The notes beneath the pieces are model-generated. The model was given only the letters and a program-made list of their open reading frames with translations. It was not told where the DNA came from and made no database searches. Positions 41,080-49,631 of a stretch of DNA of 64,000 bases are shown in pieces. A program made the position numbers and the translations under genes. Origin of the DNA: Thalassovita autumnalis (GTDB lineage Bacteria; Pseudomonadota; Alphaproteobacteria; Rhodobacterales; Rhodobacteraceae); the NCBI RefSeq assembly GCF_001458255.1, contig NZ_CYSB01000037.1, positions 1 through 64,000 of the forward strand, written 5' to 3'. How positions within the stretch are numbered: position 1 is the first letter of the stretch; the number at the start of each line of letters is the position of its first letter.

Positions 41080-44019
41080 ATGAATGATTTGTTTGCCAGT
41101 GAAAATCTGCTGGCGCAGATTTTTTCAGACCTATCCCGGCAACGGGATGGTAGAACGATCTACCTGATCGAACACGGGCTCACTCGCGACGAAATCGAGC
41201 AATTGCTTTACCTTGTCAGCAACCGGGCTCAGCTGCACCAGTTCACCAAGCGAGCGTGGCAGGACTTTCCATTGTCGCTTTCTGTAATCGTGACCGAGGT
41301 CGGATACGAATATAGGGGGACCGGGACGGACTTCTGGCCATTGGTTGAGTCAGCAATCAAGATCGACATCCCAATTCCGCAACGAAGCGGAATCTCCGAA
41401 CTGTTCCGCGATTGCTCGAGACGGCTCGGAAGTGCGCGACCTCTGGATGATGCGTGGTCCTCGGCCTTCCCGCATCTTGCATGGCCTGTGCGCAACGCAA
41501 TGGTCCCTCGCGAGGTTCATGGTCCCCTTGCGCGGCTCGTCAGGGAGTTCCTCAGCCAGACGCGCGGCCTTAGCGTAACCCGCGCCACACTGCCGGGCCT
41601 GCGAGAACTTGCCCGCGGCTTCGGTTCACGACGGCTGGAGTCATGGCTCCAAGATGACGACCTTGCGCTGGCGGTCATCAGCCATCTCGTCTCCGGTCGG
41701 ACAGGCGATCTGGGTATGGCAGCCGGCTTCCTGCAGCGGCTCACCAAAGACTTGCGTTCCGAAAGCGAGGTCAGGCGGCTTGAACGCGTCATCCGGGCGA
41801 GGCGCCTTTCACAGCATCAGGGATTGGGGAGTCTTCCCAAGGCGACTTACGAACTTCTGCTCGATGATGCCGAAGCCCGAGGCTTGTCCGTAAGAGGACC
41901 GAGCCTCACCCCTGCCGAACTCGAAGCTGTCAGGTCAGAAGTAGATGTCCCTCTTTCGGCATTGACGGTCACCGTCGGCGCGCGCTCCACAACGCTTGAG
42001 CGTTTCCTTTGTGGAGATGTGGTCTTCATCGGACGTCCAATCGGAGTAGCCCCTCGCCCGCAAATCAGCGGAATCGAGGTGCCGGCTTGGCTTGAAGCCG
42101 TCGTTGATCCCGCGCCGGGACTGCTCTTCCGAGACGAGGGCGACGACGGCTATCAAACGCAGCTCAGACCCACTGACCGGGTGACGCCGGGCGTCTCTTT
42201 TTACGAGCTGGTTCTTGAAGGACTGGCCCTCGATGAATGGGGGGACGGACTCTACCACTTCATCAGCGGAACTCCGGAGGGCGATGCGGTGCTGGCCCGG
42301 CAAGGGATCCACGTCGAAGCTGAACCATTCTTCGACTTTCTCGGCGGCCTGACCTTGCGCCACGATGGTTCCACCGTAAGCCAAGCGTCGGGACGGCCAG
42401 TCCAGGCGCGCCCGCGGACAGCGGTCACAATCCTTGCTGAACGCCTCGACCAGTCAGAAAGCATCGAGTTCCGGCTTGCCGATGCCCTATGGCACGGGTT
42501 GCCGATGACCGAGGGGATCTGGACACTGTCGCCGCTCGACACGTCGAACGTTGCGCCGATCGACTTGGTTTTTCGCGAAATCGAACCACCAGCCCCCGTA
42601 AGCCTGTCCCTTCAACCTGATGGGATCGGCCTCGCGGAAGTCGCACGAGGTGCCGGGGCGCTGCATCTATCGACCCCGATTGCCCTGCATGATGTGGACA
42701 TTGACATCACGTTGAGTTCCAGTGACGGCCAGTCCAGTGTAGTGCGTATCTGCGCGCCGAGCACGCCCCTCAGAATCGCTTTCGACGGCCCCGAGTTTGC
42801 TGATTTCCGGGCCACAGCCCGTCTTTGGAGCGGGGGCGGAATGCACGCTCGTCTAAAGGCTCGCGCGAAAGGCCTGGACACCAACGCTTGGGCACTGGCA
42901 GCTCCAGAGCCAGAGTGGAAATATGATCGCCGAAGCGGAAAATGGACTGCGGAAGGGCGAGAGACGTTCGAGTCACTCGTCTGCGACCCAGTGACGTCCT
43001 GTACAGTTTTTCACCCGTGCACCAAGACGCCAGCGGCTCCGTCTTCGGGATATGGTCTTCTCCGTCCAGCCGAGGGAACTGACGGCGCCTTGCGCAGTGG
43101 CGTTCTGGTGGAACCCGAAGCCGGCACGCTGCTCAGCAGCATCCCCAAGGCCGTCGCGGATCCAATTGCGCGCATCGCGACCACCCAAGGAGATTCGCGT
43201 GGCCTTGCCGAAGGGATCGAAGCGTACATCAGCTGGAGCCTTGCCTCAGCTGGAACCGTAGTTGGTGAAGGTCTTCGATCCAGCGCCCGCCGAAAACTCG
43301 AGGATCAGCTCGTCGCCGCGCTCTGCGGTGGTCTATGGATGAAGACGGAAAAGTCCTGTCGCGGACTTGGGACGGGCTTTCACCGGCGGCTGGTCGCCGA
43401 AGCCATGAAGGCAGACCTCGTCTGCGGCACCACAGCGTTTTCCCCACTGGATGACGATCAGGAGCACGAACTCGCCGTCTATCTTGAAGACTGCTTTCGC
43501 CAAGTATTGCCCGCGCCGGATCTGATCGTCATTCCTGACGGAGAGATGTGGCCGGAATTGGACGATGCGGTCCTCGATGCTTGGGAGAGGCTTTCGGAGA
43601 ACGCCAAGTCCAAAGGCGCAGCTGAACTCGAATTCGACGCTGGCAACGCTGATGGCAGCTGGCAGAAACTCGTGGCGCGTGCCCGTGAAGCGGCCCGCCT
43701 TCCGGAATTGTCTGCACTGGTGCTGCCCTCACAGCGCGCGCAAAGCCTCGAACGGGTGCCGTACGAATCCAGCCATAGCGACGATCTGATCGCAGCCCTG
43801 GTGTCCAGCCATGTGGATATTCAGTCCCGAAGCGGACGCTGGATCGCGCCCGCCGACCTGCGAGCCTTGTTGAACCTTTTCCTGGCACCAGAACGTGTCA
43901 TGGAGGACCCGGAATGGCGGGGCAGACTGCTGCGCTTCGGCGCGGACCGCTTCACCGCGCGTGCCGTTCGCTACGCCGCCTTGCGCTATCGTGCGACAAT
44001 GAATGTTGACCTTTCATGA
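41080..44019 (+). CDS. large protein of unknown function in the defence island (979 aa)
   Basis: I do not recognise this protein with confidence. It is soluble, with no signal peptide or membrane segment. The first 90 residues (DLSRQRDGRTIYLIEHGLTRDEIEQLLYLV and onward) weakly resemble the STY4851/ECs_5259 group of accessory proteins, which is only an impression. A DUF-like beta-rich middle contains PRPQISGIEVPAWLEAVVDP and GVSFYELVLEGLALDEWGDGLYHF. A further helical domain is at the end (LSENAKSKGAAELEFD, YESSHSDDLIAALV). AGAAGAG lies just before ATG 41080. Its stop overlaps the downstream helicase start by four bases, so the two form one unit and probably one complex. Confidence 0.6.
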   Translation: MNDLFASENLLAQIFSDLSRQRDGRTIYLIEHGLTRDEIEQLLYLVSNRAQLHQFTKRAWQDFPLSLSVIVTEVGYEYRGTGTDFWPLVESAIKIDIPIPQRSGISELFRDCSRRLGSARPLDDAWSSAFPHLAWPVRNAMVPREVHGPLARLVREFLSQTRGLSVTRATLPGLRELARGFGSRRLESWLQDDDLALAVISHLVSGRTGDLGMAAGFLQRLTKDLRSESEVRRLERVIRARRLSQHQGLGSLPKATYELLLDDAEARGLSVRGPSLTPAELEAVRSEVDVPLSALTVTVGARSTTLERFLCGDVVFIGRPIGVAPRPQISGIEVPAWLEAVVDPAPGLLFRDEGDDGYQTQLRPTDRVTPGVSFYELVLEGLALDEWGDGLYHFISGTPEGDAVLARQGIHVEAEPFFDFLGGLTLRHDGSTVSQASGRPVQARPRTAVTILAERLDQSESIEFRLADALWHGLPMTEGIWTLSPLDTSNVAPIDLVFREIEPPAPVSLSLQPDGIGLAEVARGAGALHLSTPIALHDVDIDITLSSSDGQSSVVRICAPSTPLRIAFDGPEFADFRATARLWSGGGMHARLKARAKGLDTNAWALAAPEPEWKYDRRSGKWTAEGRETFESLVCDPVTSCTVFHPCTKTPAAPSSGYGLLRPAEGTDGALRSGVLVEPEAGTLLSSIPKAVADPIARIATTQGDSRGLAEGIEAYISWSLASAGTVVGEGLRSSARRKLEDQLVAALCGGLWMKTEKSCRGLGTGFHRRLVAEAMKADLVCGTTAFSPLDDDQEHELAVYLEDCFRQVLPAPDLIVIPDGEMWPELDDAVLDAWERLSENAKSKGAAELEFDAGNADGSWQKLVARAREAARLPELSALVLPSQRAQSLERVPYESSHSDDLIAALVSSHVDIQSRSGRWIAPADLRALLNLFLAPERVMEDPEWRGRLLRFGADRFTARAVRYAALRYRATMNVDLS

Positions 44020-46802
44020 ATACGTTTCACCTTGCCCAGTCGGGCTTTCACGCCCTCGAACGCCTCGTCGCAGCCGAATCCTGGGAAATGGGTGGGGCCC
44101 TCGGCGTCGCAGCTGACCCCTACCCACATCAGATCGCAAACCTGCGTCGCATCCTTGCCGACACGGAAATCCGTCACTTGCTCGCCGATGAGGTCGGCAT
44201 GGGCAAAACGGTGCAGGCTTTGATGATCCTCAATATCCTGCGCAGGCGCGATCCGTCCTTGCGGGTCGCAATCGTTGCACCCGAACGCATCTGCTACCAG
44301 TGGCAGGTCGAGCTTTCGGCGCGCGGCCACATAGCGGCCCACATCCTGACAGACGCAGATGAAGAGCAGGAGCATCCCGATGGCGAAGGATATGTCCACC
44401 TGATAAAAGCGGACATGGTCTGCAGGCAACCGGCACGTCCCTCGCCTGAATATTATGACATGCTCATCGTGGACGAGGTCCATGCCATGAATCTCGATGA
44501 CGCAACGTTTCTTTCCAACATGTGCCGTGAGCGTGGAAACTCTCCACGGTTCAGACACGTCCTGCTGCTGACCGCAACGCCACGGCTGGGCAATCCTGCT
44601 TGGGCGCAGGCGGTAATTGGCGCGATCGAACCAGAACGGTCTGCAATAGCCAATCTCCTCGGTCGCGAGCCCCTCGAATTCATTGCTGAAGAGGCCGCTG
44701 CGGCGCGGGGGCGCGTGGCGGACGGCGCACTCTCCGCCGCGGCATATAGAACAGCCTTCGCAGCAGATCGTCGCATCCTCCGCCAAACGCGGAGCCAGTG
44801 GCCCGGCGTTGCGCCGACGCGAAAGGTGCGCACGGTCCGAACCGCGCCCTCTGATGCCGAAATTCCGAAGATCATGCTGCAAAATGCAGCCTGTCGCGAC
44901 GGTCGCGACAGCACGATAGCGTCTGCCCCTTGGTTGCAGTGCTGTCAGATGTTCCGTGCCGGATCAAGCCTACGCGCCGTTCTGCGCCACCGAACCTTCT
45001 CGGCTTATCCGGACTTGCGTGACGAGGTGGAGTCCACGCTGTCACGCAATCCCGGCAATGCATTGTTCGACGACCTTTGCGACGTGTTGCTCGGCTTCTG
45101 GCAAAAGGATGCAGAGCGGCGCATAATTGTTGTTGCCGGAGACACGCCCACCGTCGACATGCTGGAACGGCGCCTGTCGGACATGTTCCCGCACCTCTCA
45201 GACGGCGGGATCGCGACCATGCGTGGTCGCTACAACACCGATCTGGTGGATGTGGTCAGCGCCGTGCAGAGCCAAGCCACGGTCCTGATCATGGAGGAAT
45301 TTGTCGAGGCGGGTCTCAACCTTCACAATTTTGCTGCTGACATGATCTTCTACAATCTGCCGTGGCAGGCCTCGCGTATTGATCAGCTCATCGGTCGCCT
45401 CGACCGCCTCCGCTCCGGCGGGCTGAGTGCGTACATTAAAGATCGAACTGTAGGCACGATCGGCATATGGCGCTTGGTTGTCGCCGGTTCCGCAGATGAG
45501 AGGGTTCTGGAAGCCCTCGACCTTCTTGATGTTTTCGAGCACCCTTTGCCGTACCTCGACGAAGCCCTGTCCCAACGCATCGACGGGATCATCACCGACG
45601 CGGCGGCTGGTCGAGCCAATTTCAGGCAGGCTGCTTCTGAACTGAAAGAAGAGCTTTCCTTCGGTCTAAATCAATCCGGAGAAAGCGTTGCTACGGTGGC
45701 ACCGGGCACGCCGGATGACATCACAGAGGTCGTTGGTAGTATTCGTGAAGCGGAGCATGCAGGAAATACTTGGTTGCGTTTATTGCACGTTAGTGGCGCG
45801 TTGAAAGGCGGTTTTCCAAAAGCCAACGATGGCGAGCGTGTCGCGACATTGTCTTTGCCGCTGCTCTTGGAAAAGAGCCCCTATAAACTCGGTGCAATGA
45901 CAACGCAGGAATCCGAAGTTTTCCGCTGGCGCCGGGACCGGCTTGGAAAGCCTCCCAAAAAAGATGTGGTCCTGCCAAATGATCGCCTCGGAAAACGGGC
46001 ACGTTTCTTTTCGACCGGAGACGAATTGCATGATGACTTGGTTCGTCAAGCATACGCTACGTTGAAAGCCGGGACGGTGTCACCGATCCCGGTCGGCGTC
46101 CATTTGTCGGATGATAACCTGGCTGCAGATCTGATCGGGAAGACAATTCTTCTGGTTCGTAGCGCTTGGCGACCCTCATTGCTCAAGGACAAACAGCTCA
46201 GAGTGCGCGACGACGATGTTCCTGCTGTTCGCGTGGGCCGCCTTTCAGACCGCCGGTGGATCTCCACCCTGTTCCCGGATGCTGTCAGAACGCGCTGCCT
46301 CGTCGTCTCCGATGACGGGAGCGTCGAGGTCTGCACCGACGAGATCGCAAGAGCCCTCCTCAGAGAAGGCTGCAAACCGACAACGAACCGTCAGATCCAA
46401 ATGACGATTTCGCCTTTCCGCCAAGTTCAGAAGCTTGTGACCGCGCTGGAACGGGAGATGATCCATGAAGATCGCCAGTGCCTTGGGAAGTTGCGCGAGG
46501 AAGCAACGGCGGCCTTTTCAGACAGAAAGCAGATTTTGACGTCTGAGACAGAAACATATGTTCGATGGAAGCAACTCAGCATCGAGCAATTGCGCTTACG
46601 CAACATCACAGACCAGCAACAGATTCAGATGACAGAAGGTCAGATCGCCGCTGAACAGCGACGCATGGAAACGCGGATATCAGGAATGACGGACCGGTTG
46701 AGAAGTCTTGAAGACGCGCTTTTAAGCCTTGCAAACCATTCGAAGACGGAAAGCTACGTCATCTTGGTCCGTGTCCTTCCGTCACCCAAGCTTTCGATCT
46801 AA
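44016..46802 (+). CDS. RapA/HepA-like SNF2 helicase with C-terminal coiled coil
   Basis: The 928-residue protein has YPHQIANLRRIL and HLLADEVGMGKTVQALM at about 36-70 (motif I), MLIVDEVHAMN near 150 (DEVH), LLLTATPRLG, then VLIMEEFVEAGLNLHNFAA and RIDQLIGRLDRLRSGG near 456-471, as in RapA-like translocases. The last 120 residues are rich in Glu, Gln and Arg and look like a long coiled coil, with MIHEDRQCLGKLREEATAAF and QQQIQMTEGQIAAEQRRME. Related helicases occur in DISARM (DrmD) and in deazaguanine DNA modification clusters (DpdE), so the type alone does not fix the pathway. It is coupled to the 979-residue gene and is the last gene of the island. Confidence 0.85.
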   Translation: MNTFHLAQSGFHALERLVAAESWEMGGALGVAADPYPHQIANLRRILADTEIRHLLADEVGMGKTVQALMILNILRRRDPSLRVAIVAPERICYQWQVELSARGHIAAHILTDADEEQEHPDGEGYVHLIKADMVCRQPARPSPEYYDMLIVDEVHAMNLDDATFLSNMCRERGNSPRFRHVLLLTATPRLGNPAWAQAVIGAIEPERSAIANLLGREPLEFIAEEAAAARGRVADGALSAAAYRTAFAADRRILRQTRSQWPGVAPTRKVRTVRTAPSDAEIPKIMLQNAACRDGRDSTIASAPWLQCCQMFRAGSSLRAVLRHRTFSAYPDLRDEVESTLSRNPGNALFDDLCDVLLGFWQKDAERRIIVVAGDTPTVDMLERRLSDMFPHLSDGGIATMRGRYNTDLVDVVSAVQSQATVLIMEEFVEAGLNLHNFAADMIFYNLPWQASRIDQLIGRLDRLRSGGLSAYIKDRTVGTIGIWRLVVAGSADERVLEALDLLDVFEHPLPYLDEALSQRIDGIITDAAAGRANFRQAASELKEELSFGLNQSGESVATVAPGTPDDITEVVGSIREAEHAGNTWLRLLHVSGALKGGFPKANDGERVATLSLPLLLEKSPYKLGAMTTQESEVFRWRRDRLGKPPKKDVVLPNDRLGKRARFFSTGDELHDDLVRQAYATLKAGTVSPIPVGVHLSDDNLAADLIGKTILLVRSAWRPSLLKDKQLRVRDDDVPAVRVGRLSDRRWISTLFPDAVRTRCLVVSDDGSVEVCTDEIARALLREGCKPTTNRQIQMTISPFRQVQKLVTALEREMIHEDRQCLGKLREEATAAFSDRKQILTSETETYVRWKQLSIEQLRLRNITDQQQIQMTEGQIAAEQRRMETRISGMTDRLRSLEDALLSLANHSKTESYVILVRVLPSPKLSI

Positions 46803-46950
46803 GATGTTTTCGGAATGCCGGAGAAAGGGTGACCGTTTAGTCTGGCCGATCTGGCGGAGCCTATCGGAAATCGACATTCTTGCTCTCCTTCAAACGACGT
46901 CAGAGCGGGTAGACCGGACGACTACTCCCTTCGCCCGCGGCTTTGGGCCG

Positions 46951-48027
46951 TCACCGTCGTCCAAGTCGACCCAGTCTCGCCAGCTGCGCCAGCATTTTTG
47001 ACCCCGAGTCTGCGGATCCTGTGCCTACTGCGGAACCCGTCTGCCCCATGCCTTGTCTCACGGGCATCTGCTGCACGCCGAAGAACTGCCGCGCCCGGAG
47101 AGCTGCGTATTCCCCCCCACTTGCCCCACCGATCAGGTAGCGATTGTAGGCCTGCTGGCTGCCCATGGCGGCGCGGGCGAAGCTGTAACCGCCGCCGAGA
47201 CCACCTGAGAGGGCGGGCATCATGATGTTTCCGGAGATCGCGCGAACGATGAACGGCGTGGCGATAATGAAGCCCTTGGCCATGAGGACCATCATGAAGA
47301 AGGGGATGAGCGCGCCGATGTTGGAGGCCCCTTCCGGGTCGCCAAGCTCGCCGATCAGAGCGGAAGAGACGCCAGTGATCGTTGCGAACACCCCTGCGAC
47401 GACGATTGGGTAGAGTGCGAAGGAAACCAACGCCGAAAGCCAACGCGCGAAGTAATCCTTGGTCACTTCGAACAGGGTCAGGAAAATCATGACCGGTGCG
47501 ATCCCGATCAGAAGTGCGATCATCAGGCGGGATGCCACGAGGATGAACGCGGCGAGCCCACCGAGGATCGAAAGCAAGAGGACCCCGACAATGTCGAGCA
47601 TGGCACCTGCCATCCAGTTCAGCTCTGATCCGGCGGCATTGAGGTAGTCGCCGAGTTCCGCGATCAGCCGGTCGAATTCTTCGGCGAAAGTTCCAGAAGG
47701 CCCCGGGGTGCCGCCACCAACCGAAGCAACCAACGCGCCTGCGATGCTGTCGATGCCGGCCAAGATAGCGGCGGAGAGGGCGTTGAACTGCACCCAGTTG
47801 GTGGAGAATATCCCGATCAACCCGATCTTGACCGCGAGCCAGAAGGCCGTGCGCCCGTCCATCGCTTTGTACTGGTAGATCATGTTCAGGAAGACGAGGA
47901 TCACCACGAGCGTTGTTCCCAGGACGAGAAGCGTGCCGACCGTTGCCGCGACCGACCCGAACTGGGTTTCTGCGGCGGTGTCGAGATAGCCCTGGGAGGT
48001 TTCAACGAAATAGGTGACGACGCTCAT
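46951..48027 (-). CDS. virB6: VirB6/TrbL inner-membrane channel protein
   Basis: The 358-residue protein has five or six membrane segments, for example TVGTLLVLGTTLVVILVFLN and LMIALLIGIAPVMIFLTLF, and a long loop around residues 90-140. Such polytopic proteins form the inner-membrane part of the type IV secretion channel. The C-terminal 80 residues (FARAAMGSQQAYNRYLIGG onward) are glycine-rich and outside the membrane. It is last in the virB operon, an unusual place, since virB6 is normally ahead of virB8. It lies 12 bases after the small gene at 48040. No terminator was spotted after it. Confidence 0.85.
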   Translation of the reverse strand: MSVVTYFVETSQGYLDTAAETQFGSVAATVGTLLVLGTTLVVILVFLNMIYQYKAMDGRTAFWLAVKIGLIGIFSTNWVQFNALSAAILAGIDSIAGALVASVGGGTPGPSGTFAEEFDRLIAELGDYLNAAGSELNWMAGAMLDIVGVLLLSILGGLAAFILVASRLMIALLIGIAPVMIFLTLFEVTKDYFARWLSALVSFALYPIVVAGVFATITGVSSALIGELGDPEGASNIGALIPFFMMVLMAKGFIIATPFIVRAISGNIMMPALSGGLGGGYSFARAAMGSQQAYNRYLIGGASGGEYAALRARQFFGVQQMPVRQGMGQTGSAVGTGSADSGSKMLAQLARLGRLGRR

Positions 48028-48039
48028 GACGGGGCTGCC

Positions 48040-48453
48040 TTACCAATTGCCCGCGGCTTCGCAGATGGCCTTGGCGGCAGGGCGGGCAGCGTTTGCGCGG
48101 CGGTTGTAGGCGTCCGAGGCTTGCAGCATCTCCCATCGTTCGTCACTCGCGTACCTTTCCCGAAACACCGCCTCGGCAGCGTCCCAAGAGGGGAACCGGG
48201 TTTCACAGTCGCAGCTTTCGGTCTCGACGATGCGCTCGAGATTCTGGGCGCGGTAGATGTCTTGAACCAACACGCGCTGATAGGCTTGGCGCAGGGGGAT
48301 CTCCTGCATCCACATGGGTTCAGCGGGCCGGTCTGGACAGACGTCGAAACTGCGCTCGAGGGTCGGCACGAGATTGCGCTCAGCGAAGCCGGGTGCCGAC
48401 GTCAGGCCCAAGACCAGCGCAGTCAGTACGAGGGTACAGCCCGCCTGCCTCAT
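48040..48453 (-). CDS. small exported protein of the virB operon (137 aa)
   Basis: A signal peptide (MRQAGCTLVLTALVLGLTSA, cleaved before about residue 24) sends the protein to the periplasm. The mature part has RNLVPTLERSFDVCPDRPAEP, then MQEIPLRQAYQRVLVQDIYRAQNLERIVETESCDCETRFPSW, with four cysteines that may form disulfides. It is helical at the end. Similar genes lie near virB6 in rhodobacterial transfer operons, where they may be an entry exclusion or pilus-associated protein. Both are inferences from place. It overlaps the DUF4177-like gene by four bases. Confidence 0.65.
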   Translation of the reverse strand: MRQAGCTLVLTALVLGLTSAPGFAERNLVPTLERSFDVCPDRPAEPMWMQEIPLRQAYQRVLVQDIYRAQNLERIVETESCDCETRFPSWDAAEAVFRERYASDERWEMLQASDAYNRRANAARPAAKAICEAAGNW

Positions 48454-48644
48454 GCCGTGGCTCTGGCGGGTGTGGTCTCGCGCTTAAGGAAGACAGTGTG
48501 TCCCACGTTGGCGAATTCCGAGGAGCTGATCGACACGACCTCCCAGCCTTCGGCCCCCTTCACATTTAGGCTGGCCTGCATGTCGGCAAGACTGGTTTTG
48601 CGGGTCATGGGAAAGGACAGGATATCGTATTCAAAGGTTTTCAT
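48450..48644 (-). CDS. DUF4177-like small protein (64 aa)
   Basis: The protein reads MKTFEYDILSFPMTRKTSLA, then LNVKGAEGWEVVSIS and HTVFLKRET, as in DUF4177, a small family of about 60 residues with a strand-helix-strand layout and a conserved GAEGWE turn. It is cytoplasmic with no known enzyme activity. It overlaps virB11 at its start and the exported protein gene at its end by four bases each, so it is made with the transfer machinery and may assist it. Confidence 0.7.
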   Translation of the reverse strand: MKTFEYDILSFPMTRKTSLADMQASLNVKGAEGWEVVSISSSEFANVGHTVFLKRETTPARATA

Positions 48645-49627
48645 TGGGAAGCTCCGATCTCATTGGTGCCGGGGAGGTAGAATTCGGTGATGCCGCGTTT
48701 GCCATCATGGCGACCGGCCTGGATGATTACGTCGATGGAGTTCTCGATGTACTGGATCATGTCGGCATAGGTCATCGGGATCTCGGTCTTGAGTGCGGCG
48801 ATGGCCAGACGCTGCACGGCAAGTTGCGGGGTTTCTGCGTGCAGCGTGGTCATTGAGCCGCCATGGCCAGTGTTGATCGCCTCGAGGAAGGTCATGGCTT
48901 CCTTGCCTCGCACCTCGCCCAGGATGATCCGGTCGGGGCGCATGCGCAACGTTGCGGTGAGCAGCACATCGGCGGTCTGGAACTCCGCATCGCGATTGGC
49001 GATGAGGGTCACGGCATTGGGCTGGGTCGGCAGAAGCTCGGCGGCTTCCTCGATGGTGACGATGCGTTCCTCGGATGGCACGTGCGAGAGGATCTTGCGT
49101 GCAGCCACGGTCTTGCCGGTGGAGGTGCCGCCAGAGACGATCATGTTAAGCTTGTTGTCGACGCAAAAGGCCAGCGCATCGTCGATCACGCCCGCGGCCA
49201 CCACTTCGCGCAGTTCGTGGGTTTTCTCGAGGCGGAGTTCTTCAAGCTTGCGTTCCTTGCCAAAAAGGAAATCAAGCGCAATTCCCTCGAGCGGCAGGCT
49301 TGAGAAGAACCGAAGGCTGATCGACATGGCCGAGAGCACGGCAGGCGGGGTGATGACCTGTGCGCGGATCGGACGGCCCTTGTAAGTGATCGAGACCGAG
49401 ACGATGGGGCGGTCCTTGCTCATCGTGGTGTTGGCAGAGGAGGCGATCTGGTTGCCGAGGTCCTTCACTTCGGTTGCTGTCAGCTTCTGGTCCAGCTTTC
49501 TCATGAAGTGATCGCCCTGGAACTCGCCCCAGCAGGTTCCGTCTGGGTTGATGCAAATCTCGATGACATCGTCGCGGGCGGCGGCGTCGATCCGGTCGAG
49601 CGAGGTTTGAAGATAGCTCAGCGACAT
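48641..49627 (-). CDS. virB11: VirB11 secretion ATPase
   Basis: VirB11 is the hexameric cytoplasmic ATPase that powers substrate transfer. The 328-residue protein has the expected motifs: GGTSTGKT at 166-173 (Walker A), EEAAELLPTQPNAVTL near 195 (Asp box), ADVLLTATLRMRPDRIILGEVRGKEA near 220-240 (Walker B and arginine finger region) and INTGHGGSMTTLHAETP near 250-265 (His box). ATG 49627 is chosen because the earlier frame reads into virB10 and the family N-terminus starts here. A gap of four bases separates it from virB10. Confidence 0.93.
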   Translation of the reverse strand: MSLSYLQTSLDRIDAAARDDVIEICINPDGTCWGEFQGDHFMRKLDQKLTATEVKDLGNQIASSANTTMSKDRPIVSVSITYKGRPIRAQVITPPAVLSAMSISLRFFSSLPLEGIALDFLFGKERKLEELRLEKTHELREVVAAGVIDDALAFCVDNKLNMIVSGGTSTGKTVAARKILSHVPSEERIVTIEEAAELLPTQPNAVTLIANRDAEFQTADVLLTATLRMRPDRIILGEVRGKEAMTFLEAINTGHGGSMTTLHAETPQLAVQRLAIAALKTEIPMTYADMIQYIENSIDVIIQAGRHDGKRGITEFYLPGTNEIGASQ

Positions 49628-49631
49628 GGGC

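Noticed and set aside
26890-46950. direct repeats flanking the defence island, as left by an integrase or transposase
   Set aside because: No matching repeat was found by eye at the two ends, and there is no integrase or transposase gene in the window.
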